The notes under the pieces were generated by a model that did no database searches, was not told where the DNA came from, and saw only the letters and a list, made by a program, of their open reading frames with translations. Position numbers and translations under genes: made by a program. A stretch of DNA of 64,000 nt, taken from Winogradskyella costae. Lineage in GTDB: Bacteria; Bacteroidota; Bacteroidia; Flavobacteriales; Flavobacteriaceae. The DNA is taken from contig NZ_JABFDK010000003.1 in the NCBI RefSeq assembly GCF_013403865.1, positions 62,001 through 126,000 of the forward strand. Reading direction: 5' to 3'. The stretch's first letter is position 1. Each line of letters starts with the position of its first letter. This document shows, in pieces, positions 28,826-38,249 of the stretch.

Positions 28826-29465
28826 TGAAAACACCGTAGTAGTTTTTGATTTAGACGATACGCTGTATAATGAATTAGATTTCTTAAAATCTGCATATAA
28901 GTCTATAGCTAGATACGTAGAGCCAAACGATTGGAAAGCCCTATACTCAAAGATGTTCTCATTGTACAGATGCAAGGTTAATGTTTTTGAATTTATTTCT
29001 AATACCTATAATCTAGAAATGGGATTATTTATTGAGATGTATAGAAATCACAAACCAGATATTCAATTGTTTGAAGGTGTTTTAGAAGTTTTTAAGACTA
29101 TAAAGATTAAAGGCGGTAGAATAGGTATCGTTACTGATGGTAGATCAATAACGCAGCGAGCGAAACTACAGAGTCTTGGTATACTGAACTATATTGACAA
29201 AATTATTATTTCGGAAGAAATTGGTTCTGAAAAACCAAATTTAGCGAATTTTGAAGCTATTGAAACGGCCTTAATAGGTGTGGAATATTATTATATAGCT
29301 GACAATTTTAAGAAAGATTTTTTAGCGCCAAATGCTTTAGGTTGGAAAAGCGTTGCATTAATAGATAATGGTAAGAATATACATTCAGAATCGCACATGT
29401 ATATGGAAGCTAAACATCTTCCAAAGGCCTTTTTCATTGATTTCGACGATATTAATATAAGTTAA
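28809..29465 (+). CDS. HAD-family hydrolase paired with the ATP-grasp ligase
   Basis: A 218-residue haloacid-dehalogenase-like phosphatase. Motif I is VFDLDDTLYNE (nucleophile Asp), motif II the Thr in IVTDGRS, motif III the Lys in GSEKPN, and motif IV the acidic YYIADNFKKD. The helical cap between motifs I and II marks it as a C1-type HAD acting on small molecules. It starts inside the end of the ATP-grasp gene, so the two are translated together; a phosphatase step in the same pathway is likely. It converges on the PglC-like gene with 8 bases between them. Confidence 0.88.
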   Translation: MDIKVNENTVVVFDLDDTLYNELDFLKSAYKSIARYVEPNDWKALYSKMFSLYRCKVNVFEFISNTYNLEMGLFIEMYRNHKPDIQLFEGVLEVFKTIKIKGGRIGIVTDGRSITQRAKLQSLGILNYIDKIIISEEIGSEKPNLANFEAIETALIGVEYYYIADNFKKDFLAPNALGWKSVALIDNGKNIHSESHMYMEAKHLPKAFFIDFDDINIS

Positions 29466-29473
29466 TTCTTTAT

Positions 29474-30094
29474 CTAAATTTCTGATTGGGTTCCCATAAA
29501 CTCAGGCATATCAATATTTTCAGAATTATTAATGTCTTTTCTGTTAATGACTTTATCTATTGTTTTTAGGATAATTCTAGTATCTAAAGTAAGCGATTGA
29601 TGTTCTACGTAATACACGTCATATTCGAATTTTTGTTCCCAGCTAATAGTGTTTCTTCCATTTACCTGTGCCCAGCCTGTAATTCCTGGTAAAACGTCGT
29701 GACGTCTATTTTGTCTTTTATTATATCGATCTAAATATATAGGTAATAATGGGCGTGGACCAATTAAACTCATGTCCCCTTTAAATATATTGATCAACTG
29801 CGGTAGCTCGTCTAAAGATAATTTTCTACACACAGCCCCAACTTTTGTAATACGATCCATTGCAGGTAATAAAGTGCCATTGCTATCTGTTTTATCTGTC
29901 ATGGTTTTAAACTTAATAATCGTAAATACCTTGCCTTTTTTACCAGTGCGCTCTTGGTAGAAAAAAGGTTTACCCTTATTAAGTATGAATAAGCTAATAA
30001 TGAGAAATATAAATATTGGAGAAATAATTAAAAGTCCAATAAACGCGGCTAAAAAATCAATAATACGTTTTATGATTTTCGGATATAGATTCAT
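29474..30094 (-). CDS. PglC-like initiating phosphosugar transferase
   Basis: A 206-residue monotopic phosphoglycosyl transferase that moves a sugar-1-phosphate from the UDP-sugar to undecaprenyl phosphate and so starts the repeat unit. A single re-entrant membrane helix (FLAAFIGLLIISPIFIFLII) is followed by the conserved KIIKFKTM, LSLDELPQLINIFKGDMSLIGPRPL with the catalytic Asp-Glu pair, and VLPGITGWAQVNGRN. The short size without an added membrane domain fits the PglC type. It ends the long minus-strand run of glycosyltransferase genes, 6 bases after the next one upstream. Confidence 0.93.
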   Translation of the reverse strand: MNLYPKIIKRIIDFLAAFIGLLIISPIFIFLIISLFILNKGKPFFYQERTGKKGKVFTIIKFKTMTDKTDSNGTLLPAMDRITKVGAVCRKLSLDELPQLINIFKGDMSLIGPRPLLPIYLDRYNKRQNRRHDVLPGITGWAQVNGRNTISWEQKFEYDVYYVEHQSLTLDTRIILKTIDKVINRKDINNSENIDMPEFMGTQSEI

Positions 30095-30100
30095 AGTAAC

Positions 30101-31237
30101 TTATGCTTTAAGAACTCCATTTATTAATTGAATTAAATCCTTGTTTATAATATCAACATCGAAACGCTCTTCTGCATATTTTCTACTATTAATTCCCATT
30201 TCTTTGATTTTCTCAGGATGGGTAATAAAATACTCCATTGCTTCAATTAATGCAATCAAATTTTGTGGCTCTATTAAAAAGCCATTAATACCTTCCTTCA
30301 CAGACTCCTTGCAGCCTACAGAATCTGTTGTGATAATAGGATTACCACATGCGCAGGCCTCTAGAGTTGTTCTTGGTAGACCTTCTCTGTAGTAACTAGG
30401 TAGAACGAATACATCTCTTTTATGAAGATGTTTGTCAATATGCCGTTGTTCACCATGAAATATTATAACCTCTTCACTGTGTAAATTGTTTAATTCGTCT
30501 ATACTAATTGCAGATGGTGAGGTTTCTGGTGACCCAATTAAATGAAACTCTGTTTTGGGGTATTTTGCTTTCAATACCTTGGCAGCCTCCATGTATAAAT
30601 CAATACCTTTTTCTTTTATCAATCTTGCCACCAAAAGGAAGCTAACATGTTCTGATGGATTTTTTTCTTTAAAGCTAAATTGATTTAAGTTAACCCCAGA
30701 GCCACTAACAAAATCCACGTTTTGCTTCTTAGAAATAACTTTCCTATCTAAGAACAATTGGTAATCATCTCTATTTTGAAAAACGATAACTTTATTTTTT
30801 CGAATAGATAATTTATATAATATCTCATTGAATCGTTGTAGCAGTCTCGCTTTGGTAGATAAGCCTGTAAATGCATAACCTAAACCAGTAATTAAAGAAA
30901 TCACGGGTACTTTACATTGATTTGCCGCAATTGAACCGTAAATAACCGGTTTAACGGTGTAAGGGAATACAAGATCTATTTTATTATCTTTAATAAGTCC
31001 CTTTAATTCTCTTATAGATTGTAGATCCTTAAGAGGGTTAAGACCTGTTCTGTTTAAATTAAATTCTAATGGTGTCGCACCTAACGCTTCTAATTTAGCA
31101 TGTATATTATCAGGGTGTTCTGGAGCAGCGGCAAAAACTTGAAATCCATTTTTTATTAAACTCTGAATAAAGTCTCCTCGAAAATTTATTAAGGAAGCCG
31201 ATAGAGATGCTATAAGTAATATTCGTTTTTTATCCAT
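30101..31237 (-). CDS. GT4 glycosyltransferase (PglA-like)
   Basis: A 378-residue GT-B fold enzyme of family GT4, expected to add the second sugar to the lipid-linked unit started by the neighbouring PglC-like enzyme. The N-terminal half has LIASLSASLINFRGDF and the acceptor-side GLGYAFTG; the donor side has VARLIKEKGIDLY and the E-x7-E motif in REGLPRTTLEACACGNP. The pairing with a PglC-type transferase mirrors PglA/PglC systems, though sugar specificity cannot be read. Confidence 0.9.
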   Translation of the reverse strand: MDKKRILLIASLSASLINFRGDFIQSLIKNGFQVFAAAPEHPDNIHAKLEALGATPLEFNLNRTGLNPLKDLQSIRELKGLIKDNKIDLVFPYTVKPVIYGSIAANQCKVPVISLITGLGYAFTGLSTKARLLQRFNEILYKLSIRKNKVIVFQNRDDYQLFLDRKVISKKQNVDFVSGSGVNLNQFSFKEKNPSEHVSFLLVARLIKEKGIDLYMEAAKVLKAKYPKTEFHLIGSPETSPSAISIDELNNLHSEEVIIFHGEQRHIDKHLHKRDVFVLPSYYREGLPRTTLEACACGNPIITTDSVGCKESVKEGINGFLIEPQNLIALIEAMEYFITHPEKIKEMGINSRKYAEERFDVDIINKDLIQLINGVLKA

Positions 31238-31243
31238 CGCTAA

Positions 31244-33148
31244 CTAGGCTTGTTTTAGAAAATTAAATTTGTACCATTTCTGGAAACAGTAATAAGACCA
31301 TACTCTAAAAGTACTATCTTTTTTGCTTTCTAAATGGTCTGTAACTAATTTGGTAATTACATCTGTATTAAATAAACCTTGTGATTTAAGCAAGCTGGGT
31401 TCAATATAGCTTTCTAATTCTTTTCTGAGACCTTGTCTTAACCAATCTCCAGTAGGACTACCAAATCCGCTTTTTCCTTTTTCTAAAAAATTGTCAGGAA
31501 ACTGATTTCTAAATGCCTCTTTTAAAATATGCTTTTTGTTCCAACCTTTCATTAAATAACTTTCAGGTAGGGTATTGGCAAATTCCCACAACTCTCTGTT
31601 TAAGAAAGGAGCTCTACATTCTAGCGATGTCATCATACTAGTTCTATCAACTTTGGCTAGCATGCCACCTTCTAAACTTAAAATTTTATCTACAAGTCTA
31701 AAATCCGTTAGGGTTTCAATTTTTTGTTTTCCTAAAACATCTTTGTATTCCTGAAAAATATTGGGATCATAATATTCAGGTGCCATAATCCCAGCTAATT
31801 GATTGCTTGTATTGGCTAAGGAAATGATATCCCAATAAAAATCACCTTCATAGTCAATAGCATTTAATAACTTATTAATCTGAAACTTTCTGCCACGCGT
31901 ATCATCCTTATTGATTAGGTACTTATTACTTAAACTAGCAATAGATTTATGAAGGTTTTTTGGTACAACACTAGTATATTTTTTGTTCATTTTACCAATG
32001 TAGTATTTGTTGTATCCACCAAATACTTCATCTCCACCATCTCCTGTTAATGCAACGGTAACATGTTCTTTGGTTTTTTCGGATAATAGGTGAGTGGGTA
32101 GTGCTGCAGTATCTGAGAAAGGCTCATCGAAATTGATTAAAATTTCGTGGATGTTATTTTTGAGATCGTTTTCATCAATTATAAACTCATGATGATTACT
32201 CTTTAATTGTTTTGCAACTACTCTAGACTTATCTGTTTCATCATAAGATGCTTTTTTGAATCCAATAGAAAATGTATCTATTTTATTATCTGTGCTTTGC
32301 GCTAAACATAAAGAAATAATGGATGAATCTACACCTCCAGATAAAAAGGTCCCTAAACCTACATCTGCAATTGATCTAGTATCTACACTCTTATAAACAA
32401 GATCTTTAGTTTTTGCTTTAGCATCTTCAAAAGAAATATTTGTTGCTTTTGGTTTAGGTTCAGCGTTTATTTTATGAATTGTGGTATTATGTGAAGACAA
32501 ATCATATTCTATAAAATGATTTGCTTCAAGCTTAAAGATATTCTCATAAATAGTATGTGGAGCTGGAATATAAGTTAACCTAAAATAAAGGTTTAATCCT
32601 TTTTTTGAAATATTAGGAGTGAAATCTATCATATTGATAATCGATTTTAATTCTGAAGCCCAAATAAATTCTTTGTCAGTATGCGTGTAGTACAATGGTT
32701 TTTCACCAAAGAAATCACGAGCAATAAATAGCTTATTGATGTTTTTATCATAAATGCTAAATCCATACATGCCATCTAACCATTGAAAAGATTCAACTCC
32801 ATATTTTTCATAGGCTTTTAAGATGACTTCAGTATCACTAGATGTTTTAAAAGTAACACCTTCAGATTCTAATTTAGATTTTAAGACTTTGTAATTATAT
32901 ATTTCACCATTGAATACAATGACGATTTGTTTATCATCTGAAAAAATAGGTTGTTTTCCTGAAGACAAATCTATAATAGATAACCTACGCATTGCCATAC
33001 CAACTGTGAATTGGTCATTTTCTTCGCAGAATAAGCCATCTTCATCTGGACCTCTGTGAATAATAAGATTATTCATTGTATTGAGAGTAGTGGCTATGTC
33101 GTCTTTATTTCTATTTGTCTTGGCAATGATGCCGTTAATTCCACACAT
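31244..33148 (-). CDS. asnB: AsnB-type glutamine amidotransferase, copy 1
   Basis: A 634-residue two-domain protein. The class II glutaminase domain begins MCGINGII, with Cys2 as the nucleophile after removal of Met, and contains IIHRGPDEDG and VFNGEIYNY. The synthetase domain has the ATP PP-loop FLSGGVDSS (~residue 262) and ALTGDGGDEVFGGYNKY. It makes an amide from a carboxylate with ATP and glutamine. Its place among glycosyltransferase genes, and the presence of uronic acid genes in the locus, make a sugar-uronate substrate (as in WbpS/WbtH-type enzymes) as likely as aspartate. It lies 6 and 11 bases from its neighbours in the cluster. Confidence 0.92.
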   Translation of the reverse strand: MCGINGIIAKTNRNKDDIATTLNTMNNLIIHRGPDEDGLFCEENDQFTVGMAMRRLSIIDLSSGKQPIFSDDKQIVIVFNGEIYNYKVLKSKLESEGVTFKTSSDTEVILKAYEKYGVESFQWLDGMYGFSIYDKNINKLFIARDFFGEKPLYYTHTDKEFIWASELKSIINMIDFTPNISKKGLNLYFRLTYIPAPHTIYENIFKLEANHFIEYDLSSHNTTIHKINAEPKPKATNISFEDAKAKTKDLVYKSVDTRSIADVGLGTFLSGGVDSSIISLCLAQSTDNKIDTFSIGFKKASYDETDKSRVVAKQLKSNHHEFIIDENDLKNNIHEILINFDEPFSDTAALPTHLLSEKTKEHVTVALTGDGGDEVFGGYNKYYIGKMNKKYTSVVPKNLHKSIASLSNKYLINKDDTRGRKFQINKLLNAIDYEGDFYWDIISLANTSNQLAGIMAPEYYDPNIFQEYKDVLGKQKIETLTDFRLVDKILSLEGGMLAKVDRTSMMTSLECRAPFLNRELWEFANTLPESYLMKGWNKKHILKEAFRNQFPDNFLEKGKSGFGSPTGDWLRQGLRKELESYIEPSLLKSQGLFNTDVITKLVTDHLESKKDSTFRVWSYYCFQKWYKFNFLKQA

Positions 33149-33159
33149 GTATTCTATTG

Positions 33160-34308
33160 TTAATTCTGTATAAAGTAATCAAACTTTTTATAAATACTTT
33201 CTAATTGATACTCTTTGGATCGCTGTAAACTTAATTTGCTGAATTTTTCTCTTTCTTCAGGGTTATTATGAAAATAATCTAACGCTTTACTTAATCCAAT
33301 ATGATCATCATTATTGACGAGTAGTCCATATTTGGCAATAAAAAACTCACCATCTTTAATGTTTACGTCGTTGTTTTCATTTAACAGTTCTAGTGGACCA
33401 GACAAACAATTAGTTGATATACTAGGAAGACCAATTGCCATGGCTTCAATTAACGCATTTGGAAACCCTTCTGTGAAAGAAGAAAGCACAAAACATTGGC
33501 TATTAACTAAATGCTCATTTACCTTTTTTACTTTTCCTTTTAGAAAAACACTATCACTTAACTGATTTTTGTCTATTTCATCTTTTAAATAGTCTTGTAA
33601 GTCCCCAGCTCCTAAAATAGAAAATTCATATTTTAATTTAGACACCATTATTGCAAGAATGGTCATTATTTGATTTTTTCTTTTTATTAAACTTCCTGCT
33701 GTAATTACTTTTAATGTATCTATAGAAGTATTTAGTTTTTTAGAATCTATAACTAAACGTGGTATTTCTATGGGATTATAAATGACCTCCATTGGTATTT
33801 TAACACCAAAGTTATCTTTTAAATCCTTATTAATGTGTACAGAATTAGAAAATAATTTGTCACATCTATTATAAAAAATAGGATAGAATATTTTAGAAAC
33901 AAATAATGAAAGCTTACTTGTTACATTATCTGAAGGAAATCCACGTTCGCTGATAATCGTTTTTACTGATTTATTTAGACTGGAAATTATTCCATTTATA
34001 AGATTAGGAAATGCCAAAAATGATATTGAGATATTTATACAATTCGTTTTTACGAAACGGTGGTATTTTATAATAAATCTTAAACTGTCTATGAATTTTG
34101 AGAAAAAAGAACGATTAGCCCCTTTTTTTGAAAGTATAACGACATTAACACCTTCGGGTATAGGAAAGTGAATTGTATTATAGAATAAGACGAGTGTTAC
34201 ATTGTAATCTATAACTAGTTTTTTTAGTAGTAAGCTAATTACTTTTTCAGCACCGCCACTTCCTAGGGTAATACTGAGGATACTTATGTTTTGTTTAATA
34301 TTTTTCAT
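33160..34308 (-). CDS. GT4 glycosyltransferase
   Basis: A 382-residue GT-B enzyme. The N-terminal glycine-rich SITLGSGGAEKVI is common in GT4 capsule enzymes; the donor half has VITAGSLIKRKNQIM and the motif TEGFPNALIEAMAIGLPSI. It shares this GxGGAE opening and the EGFPNALIE motif with the next gene upstream and with the GT4 gene near 37-38 kb, so these three probably arose by duplication within the locus. It overlaps the upstream gene by 14 bases. Donor and acceptor are unknown. Confidence 0.9.
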   Translation of the reverse strand: MKNIKQNISILSITLGSGGAEKVISLLLKKLVIDYNVTLVLFYNTIHFPIPEGVNVVILSKKGANRSFFSKFIDSLRFIIKYHRFVKTNCINISISFLAFPNLINGIISSLNKSVKTIISERGFPSDNVTSKLSLFVSKIFYPIFYNRCDKLFSNSVHINKDLKDNFGVKIPMEVIYNPIEIPRLVIDSKKLNTSIDTLKVITAGSLIKRKNQIMTILAIMVSKLKYEFSILGAGDLQDYLKDEIDKNQLSDSVFLKGKVKKVNEHLVNSQCFVLSSFTEGFPNALIEAMAIGLPSISTNCLSGPLELLNENNDVNIKDGEFFIAKYGLLVNNDDHIGLSKALDYFHNNPEEREKFSKLSLQRSKEYQLESIYKKFDYFIQN

Positions 34309-35377
34309 TTTCTTTTAAAATCTCGAAAAATAAAGTTTCATATTGTTTTATTATTTTTTCTTTATTGAATTTTTTATAAACAGATGCTCTAATTTCTATT
34401 GGATTCCAACTTTTCTCATCTTGCAGCCTTTCTAGAAATTCATGCTCATTAGCTACTAAATAACCATTTACACCGTTAATAATGATTTCTTTTGTGCCTC
34501 CAGGTGCTTCAAAAGCAATAACGGGTGTACCAGCTACGCAGCTTTCTAGTAATGCATTTGGAAAACCTTCTACGTATGATCCTTGAAGAAAATAGTCGTG
34601 ATTAATTATATACTCATTAACATTAGTTGTAAAAGGAATATGATTGATGTACTTGTTTATAGATAATTCTTTTGCTTTATTAAAAATTTCTTCTTTAAGA
34701 TTTCCATCACCTATAATTGTATATAAAAATGGAAAATCTAATTTAGAGAGTGTTTCTAAAATTCTAAAATATCCCTTTACTTCAACTAATCGTCCTACAG
34801 TAATAAACTTCTTAATACTCAATGCAGAGTTGAAAGTTTTTAGAGGAGGTAATTCTGATATTGGATTATTGATTATACAAGTTTTTTCTTTTATAATATT
34901 GTAATTCTTAATCATGTCTTGAGCCATTTCCGTAGATTGGCAAATTATCATATCTAAATTATTGAAATTTAAGGATAATAAATTAATCGGTGACCATTTC
35001 CTAGTTCTTGGCTCTTTTGTTCTTTTACTTAATATTGTAGCTTCACGTCCAATGAATTTTATTTTTCTAAAATAAGGTGCTATTAACGACATTGCCATAT
35101 TGGTGTGTGAGATAGAGCTAAAAACAATAGAAGGATTATGTTTTAAAAATTCAGAGATAATTATTGGAATTGCTGTTAGTACTCTAGATTTTTTTAAATA
35201 CTTTACATTAACATTACTTACATCATAGGCTGTGTCTTCAGGAAAGCCTATTACTAAGAGAAGTGGGTCAAATTTTATATTATCAATATTTTGAGATACA
35301 AACGAAACAACCCTCTCGGCACCTCCAGGAACTAATGAGGGAATTATAAATATAATTTTCATTTTTTTATTCATCAT
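34295..35377 (-). CDS. GT4 glycosyltransferase
   Basis: A 360-residue GT4-type enzyme with FIIPSLVPGGAERVV near the start, ITVGRLVEVKGYFRI at the start of the donor domain and VEGFPNALLESCVAGTPVI as the E-x7-E motif. It shares overall layout with its two GT4 neighbours. The first Met is used here; a second possible start (Met6, MKIIFIIPS) would shift it by 15 bases. Only 3 bases separate it from the acyltransferase gene upstream. Confidence 0.9.
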   Translation of the reverse strand: MMNKKMKIIFIIPSLVPGGAERVVSFVSQNIDNIKFDPLLLVIGFPEDTAYDVSNVNVKYLKKSRVLTAIPIIISEFLKHNPSIVFSSISHTNMAMSLIAPYFRKIKFIGREATILSKRTKEPRTRKWSPINLLSLNFNNLDMIICQSTEMAQDMIKNYNIIKEKTCIINNPISELPPLKTFNSALSIKKFITVGRLVEVKGYFRILETLSKLDFPFLYTIIGDGNLKEEIFNKAKELSINKYINHIPFTTNVNEYIINHDYFLQGSYVEGFPNALLESCVAGTPVIAFEAPGGTKEIIINGVNGYLVANEHEFLERLQDEKSWNPIEIRASVYKKFNKEKIIKQYETLFFEILKENEKY

Positions 35378-35380
35378 TAA

Positions 35381-35962
35381 TTAAATGTGCTTAATGATTT
35401 TTTTAATATCGATATCATTTATCACTCTAGCGGGAATACCAGCTATCATTGTATGTTCTTTATCAAAAGATTTATTAACTACGGCATTTGCCCCAATTGC
35501 GGTGTTATTAGCAATTTTTATATTTCCATAAATTTTTGCTCCAGGAGCTATGTATATGTTGTCACCAAGAAGTGGAGCTTCTTTTTCTCCACCCGAAGCT
35601 CCGATATTTACGCATGCATGTATTCTACAATTTTTACCAACTCTTGTAGCATTATTTACGACTATAGTACCATAATGAACAATAGCTAAACCAGGACCAA
35701 AGACATTTATCGGAATTGAAAAACCCAATTTGAGAGATATTTTTTTAAACTTGAATTGTAAATAGAGTTTATAAAGTTTAAAGAATCCTTTGTTTTTACA
35801 ATTAGTGTAGTATTCTAGTTTTCTTAATGCTTTTTGAAATGTCCATATTGGGTTTGGAGAGAGTATATTAATAATTTTACTCGCTAAGCTATGTGTTTTC
35901 ATACCGAGAGCGATTTTATCTTTATTTAAGTAATCGAAGTAATCTGTTTTAGAACTTATCAT
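35381..35962 (-). CDS. Serine-acetyltransferase-like hexapeptide acyltransferase
   Basis: A 193-residue left-handed beta-helix acyltransferase of the CysE-like type. Hexapeptide repeats run from INVFGPGLAIVHYGTIVVN to TMIAGIPARVI, with the catalytic His probably in VHYG and a second one in IHACVNIG. Homologues in polysaccharide loci O-acetylate sugars rather than serine; the context favours that. It could also replace the missing sugar N-acetyltransferase, but PglD proteins have a different N-terminal Rossmann domain that is absent here. It overlaps the Wzy-like gene by 14 bases. Confidence 0.85.
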   Translation of the reverse strand: MISSKTDYFDYLNKDKIALGMKTHSLASKIINILSPNPIWTFQKALRKLEYYTNCKNKGFFKLYKLYLQFKFKKISLKLGFSIPINVFGPGLAIVHYGTIVVNNATRVGKNCRIHACVNIGASGGEKEAPLLGDNIYIAPGAKIYGNIKIANNTAIGANAVVNKSFDKEHTMIAGIPARVINDIDIKKIIKHI

Positions 35963-37067
35963 ATTCTAGCTGTTTTTCATTAATCTCTTGGATCTTTTTA
36001 TGTTCATATATTTGATACTGTATCCACATTGCAGCAAAGGATACGAAATAAAAAATAAAAAAATTATGATTAGCTAATAAAAACATTACCAAGGCAATAG
36101 TTTGCATAATTAAGTTGGGTGCTCGTTTAAAAAAGGAAATACTCCAATATAAAATATATCCAATATAGCCAATGAATAAGGTTAAGGGAATTATACCAGC
36201 CTCACCAATAATCATTAAATAGGTATTGTGAGCACCTAGAGATCCAAGTTTGCCTGAAAATGTTCCATAACCATTACCGAAAATTGGTGCAGCTAATATA
36301 TCATCATAAAAGAGAGCCCAAGTCTCGGCTCTTGAGTCTTGATTTACTTCTTCAGTTGATACTTTTTCGTTATTAACAATACTTTTTAATTGTTCAAAGC
36401 GTGGGTTATTAAGTCCTACGATTTCATCAATAACAATTAGTGTGCTAAAAATTAAAAAGACAATTCCCAATATTCTTAAATTTTTTACGCTAATTTTTAA
36501 TGAAATGAGATTTAGAACCACCCAAATTACAATAAAAGTCCTTGAAAATGTTAATAAGCCCATTAATGTAAATATAAATTGACCTGATAGTTTAATAGTT
36601 GTATTCTTTATACTGTACACTAATGAATATCCATAAATGCACATAAATCCAGCAACATTTGGGTTGAGATAGAAACCAGCATATCGACCAAATCTAGTAG
36701 GATTAAATAGTGCATCAAATCCAATAGTAATACTACCAATTAAAAAGAAATAAAATAGCTCTACATTTGATACTTTTTTTACTAATTCGTAACCACAAAT
36801 AATAAAAATAAAATATTTAATAGTTTCAAATATAAAGACTTTACTTGGTCCATGATATTGAAAACTACCTATAATAAAATATGTTAATGCGATAATGATA
36901 AGACTCCAATTTGGAGTTGTTTTTTTTGAAAAAAAATAATATAACGTTAATAATAGAATTGTAATATAGCTCAGTAAACTCCCAATAGATTCTCCCATTG
37001 TAACTAGAGCTTTAGAAGGAAGGTTTAATATAATTAGTAACAATATTATATATTTTAAAAGTTTCAT
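35949..37067 (-). CDS. Wzy/O-antigen ligase-type polymerase
   Basis: A polytopic membrane protein with about ten hydrophobic helices and a large loop between helices in the C-terminal half. That loop holds RAETWALFYDDILAAPIFG and GAHNTYLMIIGEAGII, the Wzy_C signature. It should join lipid-linked repeat units on the periplasmic side. I start at the ATG at 37067 (MKLLKYIILL, 372 aa), directly before the first membrane helix; the frame is open 17 codons further, to 37118, with a less hydrophobic lead. Because Wzx, Wzc and Wza are encoded close by, polymerase is favoured over ligase. Confidence 0.85.
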   Translation of the reverse strand: MKLLKYIILLLIILNLPSKALVTMGESIGSLLSYITILLLTLYYFFSKKTTPNWSLIIIALTYFIIGSFQYHGPSKVFIFETIKYFIFIICGYELVKKVSNVELFYFFLIGSITIGFDALFNPTRFGRYAGFYLNPNVAGFMCIYGYSLVYSIKNTTIKLSGQFIFTLMGLLTFSRTFIVIWVVLNLISLKISVKNLRILGIVFLIFSTLIVIDEIVGLNNPRFEQLKSIVNNEKVSTEEVNQDSRAETWALFYDDILAAPIFGNGYGTFSGKLGSLGAHNTYLMIIGEAGIIPLTLFIGYIGYILYWSISFFKRAPNLIMQTIALVMFLLANHNFFIFYFVSFAAMWIQYQIYEHKKIQEINEKQLEYDKF

Positions 37068-37138
37068 ATTATAAAGATTGTAAGATGCCATGTTTAAGTT
37101 ATAAATGCAACTGGCCAAGTTGATTTTAAATACTTATA

Positions 37139-38230
37139 TTAAATGTATTCTAATATTAAGTTTTCCCATTTCTCTACCACTATTTTACTATGATAAGCTT
37201 CAGTTGTTTCTTTTGATTTCTCCGAAAACTGAGTACGCAATAATTGGTTATTAACGAGTAGGGATAATTTATCTTTTAATATAACTAAATCATTAATTGG
37301 TACTAAAAACCCATTGGTACTATCCTTAATTAAATCAGACGGACCAAAATTGCAATCAGTCGATATACAAGGTAAACCAAAGTGCATAGCTTCCAAAAGT
37401 GCATTAGGAAAACCTTCAGTTTTAGAGGTAAATACAAAAATAGATGATTTATTATAATATTTATCTATACGCTTTACTTTAGAAGTGATTTCTATTTTAT
37501 CAGATAAGTTGTAACTCTTTATTAGAGACTGAAGTTCTCCCTTATTATTACCATCACCAATTATTTGAACTTTCCAGTCCTCTAATTCGAGCGCATTAAA
37601 GGCTTTTATCAATTGATCCTGACATTTGTTTTTATCTAATCGACCAACTGTTAATATTATTTTTTCTTTAACTACAGTCTCATCTCTCAACCTCGACAGT
37701 TCAGAGGAAATAGGATTTGGTAAAACAATGATTTTGTGTTGTTTAACTTTCTTTTCATATATTTTTTTTACTCCTTTTGTTTGTAATACTAATTTATCTG
37801 CCATGGAATAGACAAATCTCCTCAAAATGACCCAAAATTTTGGTACATCTTCAACTAGAGGGTTATTCCGTTCGCTAATTATACAAGGGATACGACAAAT
37901 TTTAGCCGCAATTGTAGTTAAAATATTTGCTGAAGTAATGAAGCCAATCGCAAGATTTATATGTTCTGTTTTAAGAACTTGATATATTCTTTTAGTCAAA
38001 TAAAAATTCAATTTTATAGATTGAAAAAATGATGTAGGTAAATCAGCGGAATCGCGGCAAGCGATTACTTTAATACGCTCGTCTAGAGTGTAAAATGGAA
38101 TTGATTTTGAAAATGTAATGATTACAATATCAAACCTTTCGATAAGACTATTACCTAAGTTGGTTATAACACGTTCTGCACCACCAGAAGAGAGTGATCC
38201 AATAACAAATGCAATTTTCTTTTTTTTCAT
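37139..38230 (-). CDS. GT4 glycosyltransferase
   Basis: A 363-residue GT4 enzyme with FVIGSLSSGGAERVITNL at the start, ILTVGRLDKNKCQDQLI in the donor domain and TEGFPNALLEAMHFGLPCI as the E-x7-E motif. It is closest in layout to the GT4 gene near 33-34 kb. The gene lies 19 bases after the flippase gene on the minus strand. The sugar transferred cannot be predicted. Confidence 0.9.
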   Translation of the reverse strand: MKKKKIAFVIGSLSSGGAERVITNLGNSLIERFDIVIITFSKSIPFYTLDERIKVIACRDSADLPTSFFQSIKLNFYLTKRIYQVLKTEHINLAIGFITSANILTTIAAKICRIPCIISERNNPLVEDVPKFWVILRRFVYSMADKLVLQTKGVKKIYEKKVKQHKIIVLPNPISSELSRLRDETVVKEKIILTVGRLDKNKCQDQLIKAFNALELEDWKVQIIGDGNNKGELQSLIKSYNLSDKIEITSKVKRIDKYYNKSSIFVFTSKTEGFPNALLEAMHFGLPCISTDCNFGPSDLIKDSTNGFLVPINDLVILKDKLSLLVNNQLLRTQFSEKSKETTEAYHSKIVVEKWENLILEYI

Positions 38231-38249
38231 AATTGAAATTTTAAATAAA

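Noticed and set aside
35387-35689. 100-codon plus-strand frame over the acyltransferase gene
   Set aside because: Antisense of hexapeptide-repeat coding sequence, a common cause of long shadow frames.
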